DNA of 64,000 nucleotides from Parietichytrium sp. I65-24A (GCA_012862575.1 BLSF01000028.1:1-64000); one strand, 5' to 3'; counted from the first letter of the stretch, positions 29,916 through 40,793 are shown. Notes: generated from the sequence alone by a model not told the origin. Numbers and translations are program-made.

Positions 29916-31522
29916 ATGACGGGCCAGGGAGATGTGGACGATATGGTGGCCAGGCTGCTGCTTGACGGGAAGCAAGCTTCCACGGCAGTGGAGACGAGGG
30001 CGTTCATCGGTGGGGAGTACAAGAGTGCTGTCTTGGGCAAGACGATGGCGTCTGTGAACCCAGCCACGGGGAAGCTGGTGGCGAATGTGGCGGCGTGCGA
30101 CAAAGAGGACGTGGATCTCGCAGTGAAAGCTGCAAGGGAGTCGTTTGAGAGCGGTGTGTGGTCTAAGATGCATCCTCGCGAAAGGAAGAATGTACTCTTA
30201 AAGTTTGCAGATCTGGTGGATGAGCATGTGCTGGAGTTGGCCGTGATTGAGGCGGTCGAAGCCGGAAGGCCAATCGCTGACACACTCAATGGTGATATTC
30301 CTGACGTGGCAAACTGCTTTCGTTACCACGCAGAGTCCGCCAACAAGATGTATGACTACATTTCTCCAACGGGACCAGAGAACCTTGGCCTGATAGTTCG
30401 CGAGCCAATCGGTGTTTGTGGTTTCATAGTTCCTTGGAATTTTGCTCTCCAGATGGCGGCCTGGAAGCTCGCTCCTTGCCTTGTAAGTTACATCCACAGG
30501 TCTTTCTCGCAGCCTTGCATTTGCTAATCAAAAATTGTGGATTTATCGGAACCCAGGCAGCAGGAAATAGCGTGGTAATCAAACCCGCAGAGCTCACCTC
30601 TCTTACCACAATCTACGTGGGCAAGCTTGCAAAAGAAGCGGGAATTCCTGACGGCGTTCTAAACATTGTGCCTGGCTTTGGGGCCGGGGCGGGCAAGGCC
30701 CTCTCAGAGCACATGGACGTAGATATGGTCGGATTTACCGGTTCCACGCTAACGGGTCGCACTGTGCTAAAAGCGGCCGCAGAGTCCAACCTAAAAAAGG
30801 TGACCTTGGAGTGCGGGGGCAAATCTCCGCAGATTGTCTTTGACGATCTTGAGAACCTGGACTCCGCAGTGGAGAACATCATGAACGCTGCGTTCTGGAA
30901 CATGGGTGAGAACTGTAGCTGTGGGTCGAGGCTCCTCGTTCAAAAGTCCATCAAGGGCAAGGTCCTGGAAAAGATGATTGAGGTTGCGCAGGAATCATGG
31001 AACGTGGGAAACCCTCTCGACCTGAACACGAAACTGGGGTCCATGATCTCTACCCAACACGCAGAAAAAGTTCTCAATTACATCAAAAAGGGCAAAGATG
31101 AAGGTGCAAAGGTAGTTCTTGGCGGAGACAAAGTGCTGACAGAGACGGGCGGGGATTTTGTCGCTTTGACTATTTTCGACGACGTTACCAACGACATGAC
31201 CATCGCACAAGAAGAGATATTTGGGCCAGTTTTGAGCGTCATAGAGTTTGACACCGAAGAAGAAGCAATTCGTATCGCTAACGACACGATTTATGGACTT
31301 GCAGCATCTGTATATACCGCAAACATCAATCGGGCCAATCGTGTCTCAAGACGGCTGAAGGCCGGGAACATCAGTATTAATTGCTTTGCTGAAGGTGATG
31401 CAACGACCCCGTTCGGCGGTTTTAAGCAATCTGGGTTCGTTGGCAGGGATAAGAGCCTCTTCGCGCACGAGCAGTATACCGAGCTGAAAACCATCTGGTA
31501 CGCAATTGACAACGACGTTTGA
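29916..31522 (+). CDS. Aldehyde dehydrogenase, PuuC-like, two exons
   Basis: Exons 29916-30482 and 30557-31522 give 510 aa. The join restores LAPCL|AAGNSVVIKPAE, a universally conserved cofactor-binding stretch of aldehyde dehydrogenases. The VTLECGGKSPQIVF motif carries the general-base Glu. GENCSCGSR carries the catalytic Cys (the first Cys aligns with it). The C-terminal TTPFGGFKQSGF and YTELKTIW motifs resemble gamma-glutamyl-aminobutyraldehyde dehydrogenases of the PuuC/ALDH9 type. It should oxidise aldehydes to acids with NAD, perhaps in polyamine catabolism; the substrate is inferred. A second Cys lies two residues after the catalytic one. No targeting peptide is obvious. Confidence 0.93.
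30483..30556 (+). other. Intron of the aldehyde dehydrogenase gene (74 nt)
   Basis: Donor GTAAGT at 30483, acceptor ACCCAG ending at 30556, phase 0. The intron introduces an in-frame stop if read through, so the splice is required for the full-length enzyme. Confidence 0.92.
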
Positions 31523-32369
31523 ATAAGAGAGAAAGTTCCAAGGCGTTTCCAATCCCTTTCGATTCCTTCACCTGTCCGAATTCGAAAGCGGCATTTGACT
31601 CCGGGACTAGGACTTTCCGCACGAACGAGGAGAAGATGTTCTCCCCCAAAGTGACCTTTGCCCCCTTGTCTCTCTGCAGACTCTTTGGGGTATTACTGCT
31701 GTAGGAGCGGGCAGAATTTCCTCGACATCTCTTATCCAGGGATCTCGCGTCTGATTCGGGCTGCGACTTTCCATTCACAACTCTAAAACACTTTATATAT
31801 CATTTAATAAAAGCGGAATCATTGAGAGCTTCCGTGAAGATTTCTTTTCATATTCCCGGTGGCTGCGTGAGCCTGCTCTTATCATGTGACTTTCCCAGCA
31901 ACTGCGGAGCACGATACTCTCGTAACATTGTTCGCCAACTTGAATGAAGATACTTGAAGTTTGCCACGCGCTCACTAGCAACAACGGGGTTTAACAGCAA
32001 GTGACTCTCAGACTGCTTACAACAGTAACGAACCTCTGAGTGCTGGCTGGCTGTACTACTGTCGGCTTATGTGCAATGTTGTGCAATGCGCACACTTTCT
32101 TGTGTTTGCATACCAGCAATACCAGCAGTGATACCAGCCACGCGAACGGCGGGTGCGAATTTGACTGCGCGTAAATGCTTGGGAGTCCGCGCCTCTTGCT
32201 CTGGCTTCGCTTGAGGTTGCACTGCGTTCGGCATCCTGCTCTCTGAGCTGTTGTGAAAGGTTTTTGCGCGAGGTTTGAGGCTCTGGAGACAAACCCTTGG
32301 TTGTCCCCCGAGGTTGGTTGGTGTTCGGGAACACAGGGCTCACCACTGCCTTCGGTGGAGAGACGCGAA
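31523..32369. other. Intergenic region, aldehyde dehydrogenase to orphan
   Basis: This tandem spacer of 847 bp holds a degenerate ataccagca repeat at 32110-32138, upstream of the next gene. No gene is recognised. Confidence 0.5.
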
Positions 32370-33854
32370 ATGCAGGGGGTTGATGAGCGCGATGTGACGG
32401 CTGAAGTGACGCTCAAAGACCAGGTGGGTCAAGCTGGCGGCTCTGCGGATGATGTCGTGGAAAGAGTACTGCAAGTCTTGAACAGGGAGGGCGTTACGGA
32501 GCCTCTGGCGGAGTTGTTCAAGGGCTTGGCGATCAATCTAAACTGCTTGGTGAATGAAAAGGAAGAGCTGCAGAGGGCTTTACGTCCGTTCATGTTTGAC
32601 ACTGGGAGACAGCGGCTTGATTTCACGGTACTGACAGCAAAGGGGTTGGAATTTATAAGTCCTCCCCCAGGACAGGCGCACGATCATGTGTTGCTCCCAG
32701 AAAAGTTGGCAGGTGATATGGAGGTGCACGGACTGTTTGACGAATATGGAGGAACCATGGACGGGAAAAGCGTGAAGGCAAATAGCTTGAAAATTGCGGC
32801 CTCCATAGGTGGAATGCCCACAATAGGATTTATTGAGCAGGTGGCGAGATCTCTCGTCGCGGCGGCGTCGACGACGAGCTCACCAAAATTGATAAACGCC
32901 CATGTCCTGTCCGCACTTGAGAGAGTATTCCCGGCGACGAACAAGATGTTGAACAAGCTTTTACACGTTAAGGAGTCGGAGCTTGAGATAGATTATGTTT
33001 CTGATGGTTTGGCAGCCAATGAACCAGGTGCAATTGTGATATGTTTGAAAGGTTACTTGAATCTCACTGAAATCGGGAAGTGGTACGATTCTGTGGAGAA
33101 CATTCTCCAGCACCTCAAGCACCTCGATGTCGTCGTGCAAGACGCTGACAATTTCGATGTCGGTGTTCCTGGGGATCGAGACGACTTTTCAGAGCGTGCC
33201 GATGAACTTGGTTTCTTCTTGAGACTGGAGCTCGAGAATAAGGGTAAAGATGCTTGTTTCGTACGCCTCGTCCTGTGTCTCAAACAAGACAGTGATCAGA
33301 TTTTGAGTATGTATTGCGGGAGTGAGCTACCTATGGTGACTTCGGAGAATCTCTTTGCACCTGTTGAATTTTCTGCCGAGAAGCCGCATCAATTCCTCAT
33401 TTCGATATCCGCCACTGTAAAGATAGCCGAGTTAGGCTGCGCCTCGTACACCATACCAAAGTTGCATCTCAGCTTCAAATACAATGGCTGTGTAGCTGAG
33501 GGGAAGGACGACGAGGTATTTACGATATCTTTGGCGCACATGGGAGGGCAGAGCAGGGTGACCAAGTACTTGTTGCGTCCGTTCATCAATCTCGACCAAT
33601 TCAGAGGGCTGTTGAGGCAAGAGTTGCAGATTAATATTGGAGTTCGCCCTGATGCGAGCATTCAGGGCCGCCGCGGACACCTCTTTGTGAACAATAAAAC
33701 GGCATTGCTCAGGCCTCGAGCAGTATTTATGAAGTGCATCACCTTTTTCATGAAGCGTCAGCTCAGCTCTATAAATATCCTTGATCTTTTGAGGGACTTA
33801 TTTACAGCGCTGGAATCCGATCTCGCTGCTTTTGCGAAGCAAGTGAGACCTTGA
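32370..33854 (+). CDS. Orphan protein, 494 aa
   Basis: The first in-frame ATG at 32370 gives MQGVDERDVTAEV. The frame is open 117 nt further upstream without an ATG. Composition is balanced and globular-looking: alternating hydrophobic segments, an Ala-rich helix near residues 150-170 (SLVAAASTT region), beta-rich middle and C-terminal parts, and a final helix LLRDLFTALESDLAAFAKQ. There is no signal peptide, membrane helix, zinc motif or nucleotide-binding loop. I do not recognise the family. It converges with the SET gene to its right across 294 bp. Confidence 0.75.
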   Translation: MQGVDERDVTAEVTLKDQVGQAGGSADDVVERVLQVLNREGVTEPLAELFKGLAINLNCLVNEKEELQRALRPFMFDTGRQRLDFTVLTAKGLEFISPPPGQAHDHVLLPEKLAGDMEVHGLFDEYGGTMDGKSVKANSLKIAASIGGMPTIGFIEQVARSLVAAASTTSSPKLINAHVLSALERVFPATNKMLNKLLHVKESELEIDYVSDGLAANEPGAIVICLKGYLNLTEIGKWYDSVENILQHLKHLDVVVQDADNFDVGVPGDRDDFSERADELGFFLRLELENKGKDACFVRLVLCLKQDSDQILSMYCGSELPMVTSENLFAPVEFSAEKPHQFLISISATVKIAELGCASYTIPKLHLSFKYNGCVAEGKDDEVFTISLAHMGGQSRVTKYLLRPFINLDQFRGLLRQELQINIGVRPDASIQGRRGHLFVNNKTALLRPRAVFMKCITFFMKRQLSSINILDLLRDLFTALESDLAAFAKQVRP

Positions 33855-34148
33855 GAGCTTAGAGAAGTCTTCTTTTTAAAAAGATTCAGGTGCGCCAGCA
33901 AAAAAACATCCACCTCAACCGAAATGACAGCGTTTCAACTCGTTAGAAGAAGCACAGAGTGATGGAAGAAAAAAGAAAATTGCAAGTTGTGTTCAATTGT
34001 TGTATAAATGTAAAAAGTGTAGATGTGTTTGTGCGTCAAAACTGGGAAATATTGGAACAAAGTTCAAAAGCAGAAGGAAGGGAGACTGGCTCACGGAGCC
34101 GGTGGCGAGCTGCAGGTATCAGTACATCGCAAGGTGATCGGCGACTCG

Positions 34149-34937
34149 TCAGTGCCACATCCAGGTGAGCCAATTTTTCCAGTCATCCGCGCGCGGCTCG
34201 CCTTGCTTTGGGATCGGGGTATACCAGTCAGGGATTTTGGGACTCTCGCTAAAATAATTATAGTCCACAAAAATCTCATCGCCGCTTTCAATTTCGCGAG
34301 TGGCCACAACTACCACGGCCGAGTCGATGGTGTGTTCAAAATTGAAGGACACGTTCGATTCATCACGAAGAATCGCCTTCCAATTCGGTATGCTCTCCTT
34401 CAAGGTACGAGACTGTGCAAAATGGGAACCATTGGAGAGGTCCAATTCGAACATCATCGCATTCAGCTGCCCTGGAGAGGGAGGATGGTTTAGAATGTGC
34501 CCTACATCAAGTTCACCGTGGGCAAATCCTTTGGGCCCCTTCGTGGGATCTAAGAGCTTGCCATCATTCACACGAAAGTAGAGATACATTTGGTTGGCAT
34601 CGTTTGAGTAGACCCCAGTTCCTCCGATTTTCCTCAAAATATCGCTCTCTACGACTGCACCAGGGTAAAAGCCGAGTATTTGCCCGGGATAGCAGCCGCC
34701 TTTGTTCGCAAACACGCCGTTGCCATGAATTGGCGAGGACTTGACCAAACAAGGTGCCTCGTTCCTGCTCAAATGAGCCTTTACCATCTCAGCTGCCCTG
34801 GCTTCAACTTGTAGGTTGAGCTCTCGTGAATCTGCATTTCTTCCCAGCACTGCCTGCTGGCAAATCAACTGCTGTCTGTCCAGGTAAAACTGTCTGAGCC
34901 TGCTCAGAAACGCATGTCTTCGTTTCACGGCATTCAT
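34149..34937 (-). CDS. SET-domain protein, 262 aa
   Basis: The start ATG at 34937 gives MNAVKRRHAFLSRL. The frame is open a little further 5' but has no other ATG before an in-frame stop. A basic helical N terminus is followed by a SET domain: CLVKSSPIHGNGVFANKG (I-SET start), a VGHILNHPP motif, and GDEIFVDYNYF near the C terminus containing the Asp-Tyr that closes the methyl-donor pocket. It lacks a clear post-SET Cys cluster. Such proteins are protein-lysine methyltransferases. The target is unknown. It differs from the SET protein at 28.5-29.5 kb in subfamily, so the two are not recent duplicates. Confidence 0.8.
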   Translation of the reverse strand: MNAVKRRHAFLSRLRQFYLDRQQLICQQAVLGRNADSRELNLQVEARAAEMVKAHLSRNEAPCLVKSSPIHGNGVFANKGGCYPGQILGFYPGAVVESDILRKIGGTGVYSNDANQMYLYFRVNDGKLLDPTKGPKGFAHGELDVGHILNHPPSPGQLNAMMFELDLSNGSHFAQSRTLKESIPNWKAILRDESNVSFNFEHTIDSAVVVVATREIESGDEIFVDYNYFSESPKIPDWYTPIPKQGEPRADDWKNWLTWMWH

Positions 34938-36298
34938 TCTCGCTTTGCGCCGCCTTTTCTTACAAGCCACTGTGACTTTCAACCTCTCGCTATACTCGCC
35001 GACGCCAATCCACTAGCACCGGCCTTCCAGCGCTCCACTTTGCTCATGCAAGTTGCGCACTCCAAACAGCTACTCCAGGTCTGGAAGCCCTCCGTTTCCA
35101 GACTATGTCTCACCCCAAGTGACCCCAGTCGCCGAGACTTGATGTGTCCGGGCGTTCAAAGTTTTAAAGTTTTGACTCCTGGGTAGTACCGAGAACACTG
35201 CGAGTACGCGTGGACAAACGAGTACTGTCTCTCTGCGAACCTTTCGGTACTGACTGTGGGTGCTCAGTACTGATACTGCCTGTGAGTACTGTGTGGCGAC
35301 AGTGACTTTTTTGGCTGCTCTTTTTCAGCCTGCCTGCCACTCCTGTGTACACTGGCTAGCGTACTACTCTGCTTTGTTGGATAAACTTATAAGCTTATGC
35401 AAAGTAACAACATCTTCCAGACCTCTCATGTCTCTCAGGCCTCACTCACTCACTCACTTACTCGCTCTTACCTCTTACCACAGTGTTTGGGCGCTCCTGG
35501 AGAAGGTCTGGTCCCCACATTGCGCACATTGCGCACATTGCGTACAGTAGTACATTGCTCACATTCTAAACATAAACTTGGCTTATTTCTCATTCTCCTC
35601 CACGTTCACTCAGCCAATCAAAAAAAGATGCGAGGAATGCGAGGAATGCGAGGCCGCACTGTACTGGCAGCGCACAGGACTCCAGTACTGCCGTGTCAGA
35701 AGTGTAAGAGCAGCGTTTGGAATGTTTGGAAGGTGCTGGCTCGCCAAGTACTTACGGACGGTTCTGGCTCCAACATTGCGTTCATAAAGTTCATAATCCA
35801 TGTTTTCGGATGTTTTCGGCGGAGATTTTGGAATGGATGAATGGAATTTTCAAACAAAATCTTCTTCGGTGATTCCGACTGAGTTGGTGGCGAGAGGTTG
35901 GCGAGAGAGTCCTAGGTGACTCCAACCCTCGAGATAGGCTCGGATATAGTAGCTTGTATAGACTCTCCTGTAGATGGACTCATCTATCTGTAGATGGGTT
36001 TACAAGCATCTGAGAGTAGTGAGATATAGTGATACCGGTAGTTGAAGGCGACGGCGAGTTCGTTGTTCGTTGTGAAGAATAGCTCGTTGTTCACAAATTC
36101 AAACTTGTCCAATCTCATTCTCTGAGTGATTGTTTGATTGAATTTGCCGAGCGGGAAATTTTCGCGTATGCGACGAAGTGCACACATTGGTACGCACTGA
36201 GGACCAAAACTCTTAGCAGGCAGAGCGCTCGAAACTCTATTTTCTCTTTGTCTGTTTGTTTGTGTGTGTTAGTTACTTTGACACCGCGGAGAGCGACC
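34938..36298. other. Divergent intergenic region, SET and PLK4 genes
   Basis: This 1.36-kb promoter region holds (ctca)5 at 35441-35460, a 9-bp cacattgcg repeat at 35516-35545, a gaggaatgc repeat at 35628-35653, and a tgtttgttt tract at 36248-36270 next to PLK4. A cluster of AGTACT palindromes lies at 35210-35295. No gene is recognised. Confidence 0.6.
35516..35545. repeat. 9-bp cacattgcg tandem repeat
   Basis: Just over three copies in the SET/PLK4 divergent spacer. Confidence 0.9.
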
Positions 36299-37990
36299 AT
36301 GCGCGCAAGTGGAGCGAGTGGAGAGGCAGCAGGATCGCCAGAGGCGAAGATGGGAGCAGCGGGCTTGGCGCAAGTGGAAGAGCAGATTGGAAAAGGCGGT
36401 TTCAGCAAGGTGTATCGAGGATGGTTTCGTGGCGAAGAGGTGGCCGTAAAGGTGATGGAGAAGAGGTGGCTCAAAGAAAAGCGACTTCTGGGACGAGTGC
36501 AGGAGGAGATTCTCATCCACGAAGGGCTCGCGACGCACCCGAACATAGTCAGGGCGATCGCGCACGAGGAGGATGACAAGCAAATTAGGCTGGTGGTGGA
36601 GCTCTGCGAGAGGGGGAACTTGTATCGATTCTTGAAAAAGAATCGACCGCTGGAAAAGGAGTTGGTGGTCAAATTATTTCGTGAAGTGGTCTGTGGAGTT
36701 GCCCACCTTCACGACAACGACATTGTTCACCGCGACCTGAAACTGAGTAACATTTTATTGACTAAAGACGGGACGGCCAAGGTGTCAGATTTTGGTCTTG
36801 CGGCTCATATTCTCGATCAAGAACATCATACCATATGTGGTACTCCGAACTACATGGCGCCAGAGGTGAGGAATCACAGCAAACGAGCTGGCCAACCTTA
36901 TGACGCTGTGCAGGCGGACCAGTGGTCGCTCGGGTGCCTTCTCTACGCTCTCTTGAACGACGGTGAGCACTTTGACCTCAAAACAACAAAGTATAGACGC
37001 ACGGCCAAAATCACAGACGACCATGCACACGAGCTATTGTCGGCCTTGCTGAGCACCAAGTCCAATCGGCCAGATTGCCGAGAGATCCTTTCACACCCGT
37101 TCTTAACCGAATCTGAGGTCAAGGCACCGGAGACGAGCCCGAGTGGAGCCCAAAATCGTCTTTCATACGTTCGAATTAACACGGGAAACGTGAGGGGTGT
37201 ACAGCACATCTTCGGTTCACACCTCGTCCAAATTGACCGAGACGGTAAGGTAATTGTTTCCACCCTCGGGGACGCGCAGAAGGAGAGCGGGGCGGAACGC
37301 AAGGTACTGCGCAAGATAGAAGTGTCTGAGTGGATGCCCAAGCGATACGAAAAGCTTCAGCAATATTGCGCAAGGGCTGTAGAGATCCTGAAGAGCGCAA
37401 GCCCGCGTGTAGTTTTGCGTGTTTCGACTCCTGAGCCTATCGTGGCTGCTGTAATTGGTGGGGTTGGGCGTGTCTGGTTCGAGCGGAGCAACGTGCTGGG
37501 CGAATACGATCTCGAGAACCAAGAAGACCCCGAAAACCAGGTGATTACGATCGGGAATGAGAGGGTGTCCATGCTCAAGTGGGACGCAAAGGTGAAGACC
37601 GCGCGTGATGTAAATCTTTTGGGCCTGGCGGAAGTCGTACAGAGCCTTGTCATTCGATGCCTCGAAATAGAGTCCAATATATTTCAGTCAGTTCCGGGAT
37701 CTCCGAACAAAGTAGCTCTGTTCCCTATCATTGTGCACGAGGACCAGGTGGCAGTGAAAGGCGTTGGTATCGGCGCTCGTGGAGCGGACGGATCTGTCTG
37801 CGTATGTCTGGAAGATGGAACAAGCGTCACTTTAGACCAAAGTGGCACAACAGTCAAGTTTGCGGACTCATCCTTTGCTCTCGTTCGCAATCATCTCAAT
37901 CAACATTTGCCGCCCGTTCCAAAGGACTTGCGAAGGAAGCTGCGCAAGGCGAGCAAGATTCTTGCTCAGCTGGCCACCAGCAACGCCTAG
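36299..37990 (+). CDS. PLK4: Polo-like kinase 4 (centriole duplication kinase)
   Basis: This 563-aa protein starts at an ATG in a strong context (acc before ATG). The kinase domain spans about residues 26-285: GKGGFSKV loop at 31-38, Lys51 in AVKV, His-Arg-Asp at 144-146, DFG at 164-166, and CGTPNYMAPEV in the activation segment. A cryptic polo-box region follows: RLSYVRINTG near 288, then WMPKRYEKLQQYCARAVEIL near 346, which matches PB1 of PLK4 (family pattern LPEKYWRKYQYA). The next beta-rich block starts near 391, and a last polo-box-like segment is near 470-563 (GSVCVCLEDGTSVTLDQSG). PLK4 triggers centriole assembly, so its presence implies centrioles or basal bodies. The 55 codons open upstream lack an ATG. 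Confidence 0.88.
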   Translation: MRASGASGEAAGSPEAKMGAAGLAQVEEQIGKGGFSKVYRGWFRGEEVAVKVMEKRWLKEKRLLGRVQEEILIHEGLATHPNIVRAIAHEEDDKQIRLVVELCERGNLYRFLKKNRPLEKELVVKLFREVVCGVAHLHDNDIVHRDLKLSNILLTKDGTAKVSDFGLAAHILDQEHHTICGTPNYMAPEVRNHSKRAGQPYDAVQADQWSLGCLLYALLNDGEHFDLKTTKYRRTAKITDDHAHELLSALLSTKSNRPDCREILSHPFLTESEVKAPETSPSGAQNRLSYVRINTGNVRGVQHIFGSHLVQIDRDGKVIVSTLGDAQKESGAERKVLRKIEVSEWMPKRYEKLQQYCARAVEILKSASPRVVLRVSTPEPIVAAVIGGVGRVWFERSNVLGEYDLENQEDPENQVITIGNERVSMLKWDAKVKTARDVNLLGLAEVVQSLVIRCLEIESNIFQSVPGSPNKVALFPIIVHEDQVAVKGVGIGARGADGSVCVCLEDGTSVTLDQSGTTVKFADSSFALVRNHLNQHLPPVPKDLRRKLRKASKILAQLATSNA

Positions 37991-38329
37991 CCCGCCAAAA
38001 AAATACGGAACTCATTGCCAGTTCAGATATCCCCTACCGGTTCACTACACGCCCGATCTCTGGAGCAAAGTTTACGCTCGCGCGGAGCTGGGAACTCGAT
38101 CAACAGCATCGTCCCACAAGTCTTCCACTAATCCTCGCAGTCGCGACCACAGCCGCAAACCTAGCAAGCGCAAACCCTCGCAATGGTGCTCCGCTGAGGC
38201 GAGAGAGGATCTGCAGTCGAGTCCATAGTCTCCTCCCTCCAATCTCTCTACGCCCGACCTAACACCGTTCGTTATCAGTCCAGGTCTCAGCCGTCCTCGA
38301 CAAAGTCCCAACCGAACGGGCAGAGGAGA
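37991..38329. other. Spacer between PLK4 and propeller-like orphan
   Basis: This is a 339-bp tandem spacer. It is GC-balanced and is the only upstream region in the window with no obvious tandem repeat. Confidence 0.5.
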
Positions 38330-39793
38330 ATGCTGGGCTGTGGGAGCACGTTTGCTGCTATTGCTCGTGGCGAGCGCGTGGTATTGTGGGACTGGTCTCG
38401 CGAGAAAGTAGTCACGTTGGGCGCCAGGCACCGCTCGGCCACGGCGGTTAGGCTTGAGATGTGCGCCACGCACGTTTGGCGCGACCAAGCACGCGGTTCG
38501 TCTCTAGTGGCGCTGGAGAAGGGCGGCCGTCGCGCAATCGTTTGGCGGCTGGGACCGTCTGGCGAGGTGCGCGGCGCGGAGACGGAGATTGACCTTTTGC
38601 AAGATGACGGTGAAGAAGGAGACGAACGCTCTGCCTGGCTATCGCTCAAAGCGGCAGGGACACCAGAGGAAGCGGTTGCGGCGAAGGCGCCACGAGACGA
38701 AGGCGGGAAGGTGCTGGCGGACTGCTATAGGGTGTCCGAGTGGTTTTCAGTGGGCGTGACGGAGGAGGAGGTGGTGTGGCTGAGAAATAACGCGGCAATG
38801 TTCCAGTTCGATAAGTGGTTTGGGCCTGGGGGGCGCAAGCGGGATGCCGAGATGGGGGATGTCGAGAAGCTCGTCAGTGTAGCGGCCAACAGCGAGTGCG
38901 TGTGCGTGGCTACGGATTTTGGCAATTTGTATGTTCTCGAGAAGAGGTCGTTCGAGTGGAAGCGTACTATACCGCTAGGCATGCTCGTCACGAGCATGGC
39001 TATGCCGGATCTGAATGGGTCCGTGCTCGTGGTGGGCACGGACGAAGACTCAGTGCACGTTGTTGACATGGAGTCGATGGAAATTATTGACTTTATTGAT
39101 GCACAAGGCGAAGATTCTACTAGCCCTACGTCGCCGAGGAAAGCAATTCCTCAGCAATGCCCGTGCTGCGGGCACGTTCAGCTTGAGCGTTGCGTGCTAG
39201 CGACCACGCACTTGCTTCAGGCTTGTCGTAGCCCCTTGACTGGAAAGACGAAGATCCGTTTCCGGAGGACACAGAAAAGTTGTACAGTAATTCAGGCGTC
39301 CTCCGGTCCTTCGGATCTTCGAGTTGTGGCGAACTGCTTGATCGCATGTGGCTCTGATCCTCGTATAATAGAGGCTTACCGTGTTAACGAAGAGCGATGC
39401 GTCAGAGTTGCCGAATTTAAGTTGAGCTCCAAGTGCGTTTGTTTTGATGTTGATATCCAAAAGAGAAACCGGATTACTGCGGTGTCAGAAGACGGCACTG
39501 TCTCCGTCTTCAAATTTTCGTCCAGCACTGTGAGCCCTATACAGACGATTCTATTTCGCGGTCCTGTACCGACTGCAGTTGCAGCGCATTCGGGACGAAT
39601 AGCTTTCGCAAATGGAAGTGACATTGTGGTTTTTCTCACACCGGGAAAAGGAGATGAAAACCGCTTCGAGAAAAATATAGGGCCAGCTCAGGTCGTTTCA
39701 CTTGCGTGGAACGGACCATACGAGCTCCTCATCAATGAACACGTTGTAGTACATATACCAGGGTCTGCGGATGATGCAGAACAGATGGATTGA
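38330..39793 (+). CDS. Orphan beta-propeller-like protein, 487 aa
   Basis: The frame starts at ATG 38330 (MLGCGSTFAAIARGERVVLWDW). Repeated four-strand patterns such as GERVVLWDW, ECVCVATDFGNLYVLEK, GSVLVVGTDEDSVHVVDME and NRITAVSEDGTVSVFKF are typical of WD40-like blades. A CPCCGHVQLERC cluster near residues 280-291 could bind a metal. No catalytic motif or membrane helix is present. I do not recognise the orthologue. It is probably a scaffold with six to eight blades; blade count needs structure prediction. Confidence 0.75.
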   Translation: MLGCGSTFAAIARGERVVLWDWSREKVVTLGARHRSATAVRLEMCATHVWRDQARGSSLVALEKGGRRAIVWRLGPSGEVRGAETEIDLLQDDGEEGDERSAWLSLKAAGTPEEAVAAKAPRDEGGKVLADCYRVSEWFSVGVTEEEVVWLRNNAAMFQFDKWFGPGGRKRDAEMGDVEKLVSVAANSECVCVATDFGNLYVLEKRSFEWKRTIPLGMLVTSMAMPDLNGSVLVVGTDEDSVHVVDMESMEIIDFIDAQGEDSTSPTSPRKAIPQQCPCCGHVQLERCVLATTHLLQACRSPLTGKTKIRFRRTQKSCTVIQASSGPSDLRVVANCLIACGSDPRIIEAYRVNEERCVRVAEFKLSSKCVCFDVDIQKRNRITAVSEDGTVSVFKFSSSTVSPIQTILFRGPVPTAVAAHSGRIAFANGSDIVVFLTPGKGDENRFEKNIGPAQVVSLAWNGPYELLINEHVVVHIPGSADDAEQMD

Positions 39794-40793
39794 AAAATTT
39801 CATTCTCTTGCTTTTTTTTCCTGATATCTCTCGCAATAAACTATTCCATGTATCGCCCACCTGTTAAAACGAAGAGGTGGTGCCCGAATTTGAGCTAGAA
39901 ACTACTTGCCCTAGCCGTGCAATACATTGTTGCAGTTCAGCATTCACAGTTGGTGCTCATTGAAGACATGGCCGGCCACTCTTTCGACGAAGTCCCACCA
40001 CCTTTTCAAAGCGTTCATTCAAAATTCAACAAAAAGGACACAAATTTGATTTGATGGGCCGGGTACGCAAGCACACTACCTCGATTCTATCTGCCAATCG
40101 CTCACGTGACTCTGACGAGCTGAGAGTCAGAAAGTTTAAGGTATCGAGCCCGAGCACCAAAACTGAATCATCAATCAACAAACACCGTCAATAAAAATCT
40201 CCAATTTCAAGTCTCAGGCTCAGCTCAGCTCAGCTCAGCTCAGCTCAGCTCAGCTCTCCGCTCTCCGGTCGGCATCGAGAACGGCTTCCTCGCAAAAGAT
40301 GAGGCTCTACTTTTTCTCTAACGGATTATTATTATTATCACATTCTTGCATTCTTCGTGGGCCAAGCTTATGCGTTGGATAGCGAGGCAGTGCCCTGAGC
40401 ATGTCTATGTCTGACGTGAAGAATGCTGAATTCTGAAGAGCTGGTTCCTTTGTTCCACAGTTTCGCTACAACCAAACCTCACCCCTGATATCCCCTGATA
40501 AGGGGTTGTAGGAATGAGTGAGTTGTCTCGCTTGTGTGATGAGTGACGTGCTGCCAAGTTGGAGTGCCGAGGAGTCCGGCAGTGCGTGCGCATAGAGGTG
40601 CCTTCCACGGCGGCTCCATCCTGCAGAAAGCGAACTCGTTCCTAGTTTCTGGTTTCTGGTTTCTCGTTTCTCGTTCAGCTGGGCTGGGCGTTTCGTTGGT
40701 GGTTGGTTGCTCGGGTGGGGTCGATTGATCTCGCTGGTAAAGCGGCAGGCAGGCGTTGGGGGCTGAGAGGACGGAGAGCATAAACAGGCGACC
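39794..40793. other. Intergenic region upstream of ArfGAP
   Basis: A 1-kb tandem spacer holds (ctcag) repeats at 40219-40255 and a ggtttct-type repeat at 40645-40676. No gene is recognised. Confidence 0.55.
40219..40255. repeat. (ctcag)7 repeat
   Basis: About seven perfect copies of a 5-bp unit, 540 bp upstream of the ArfGAP start. Confidence 0.93.

Noticed and set aside
36134-36298. Upstream extension of PLK4
   Set aside because: It has no ATG. The strong-context ATG at 36299 sits just before the kinase domain.
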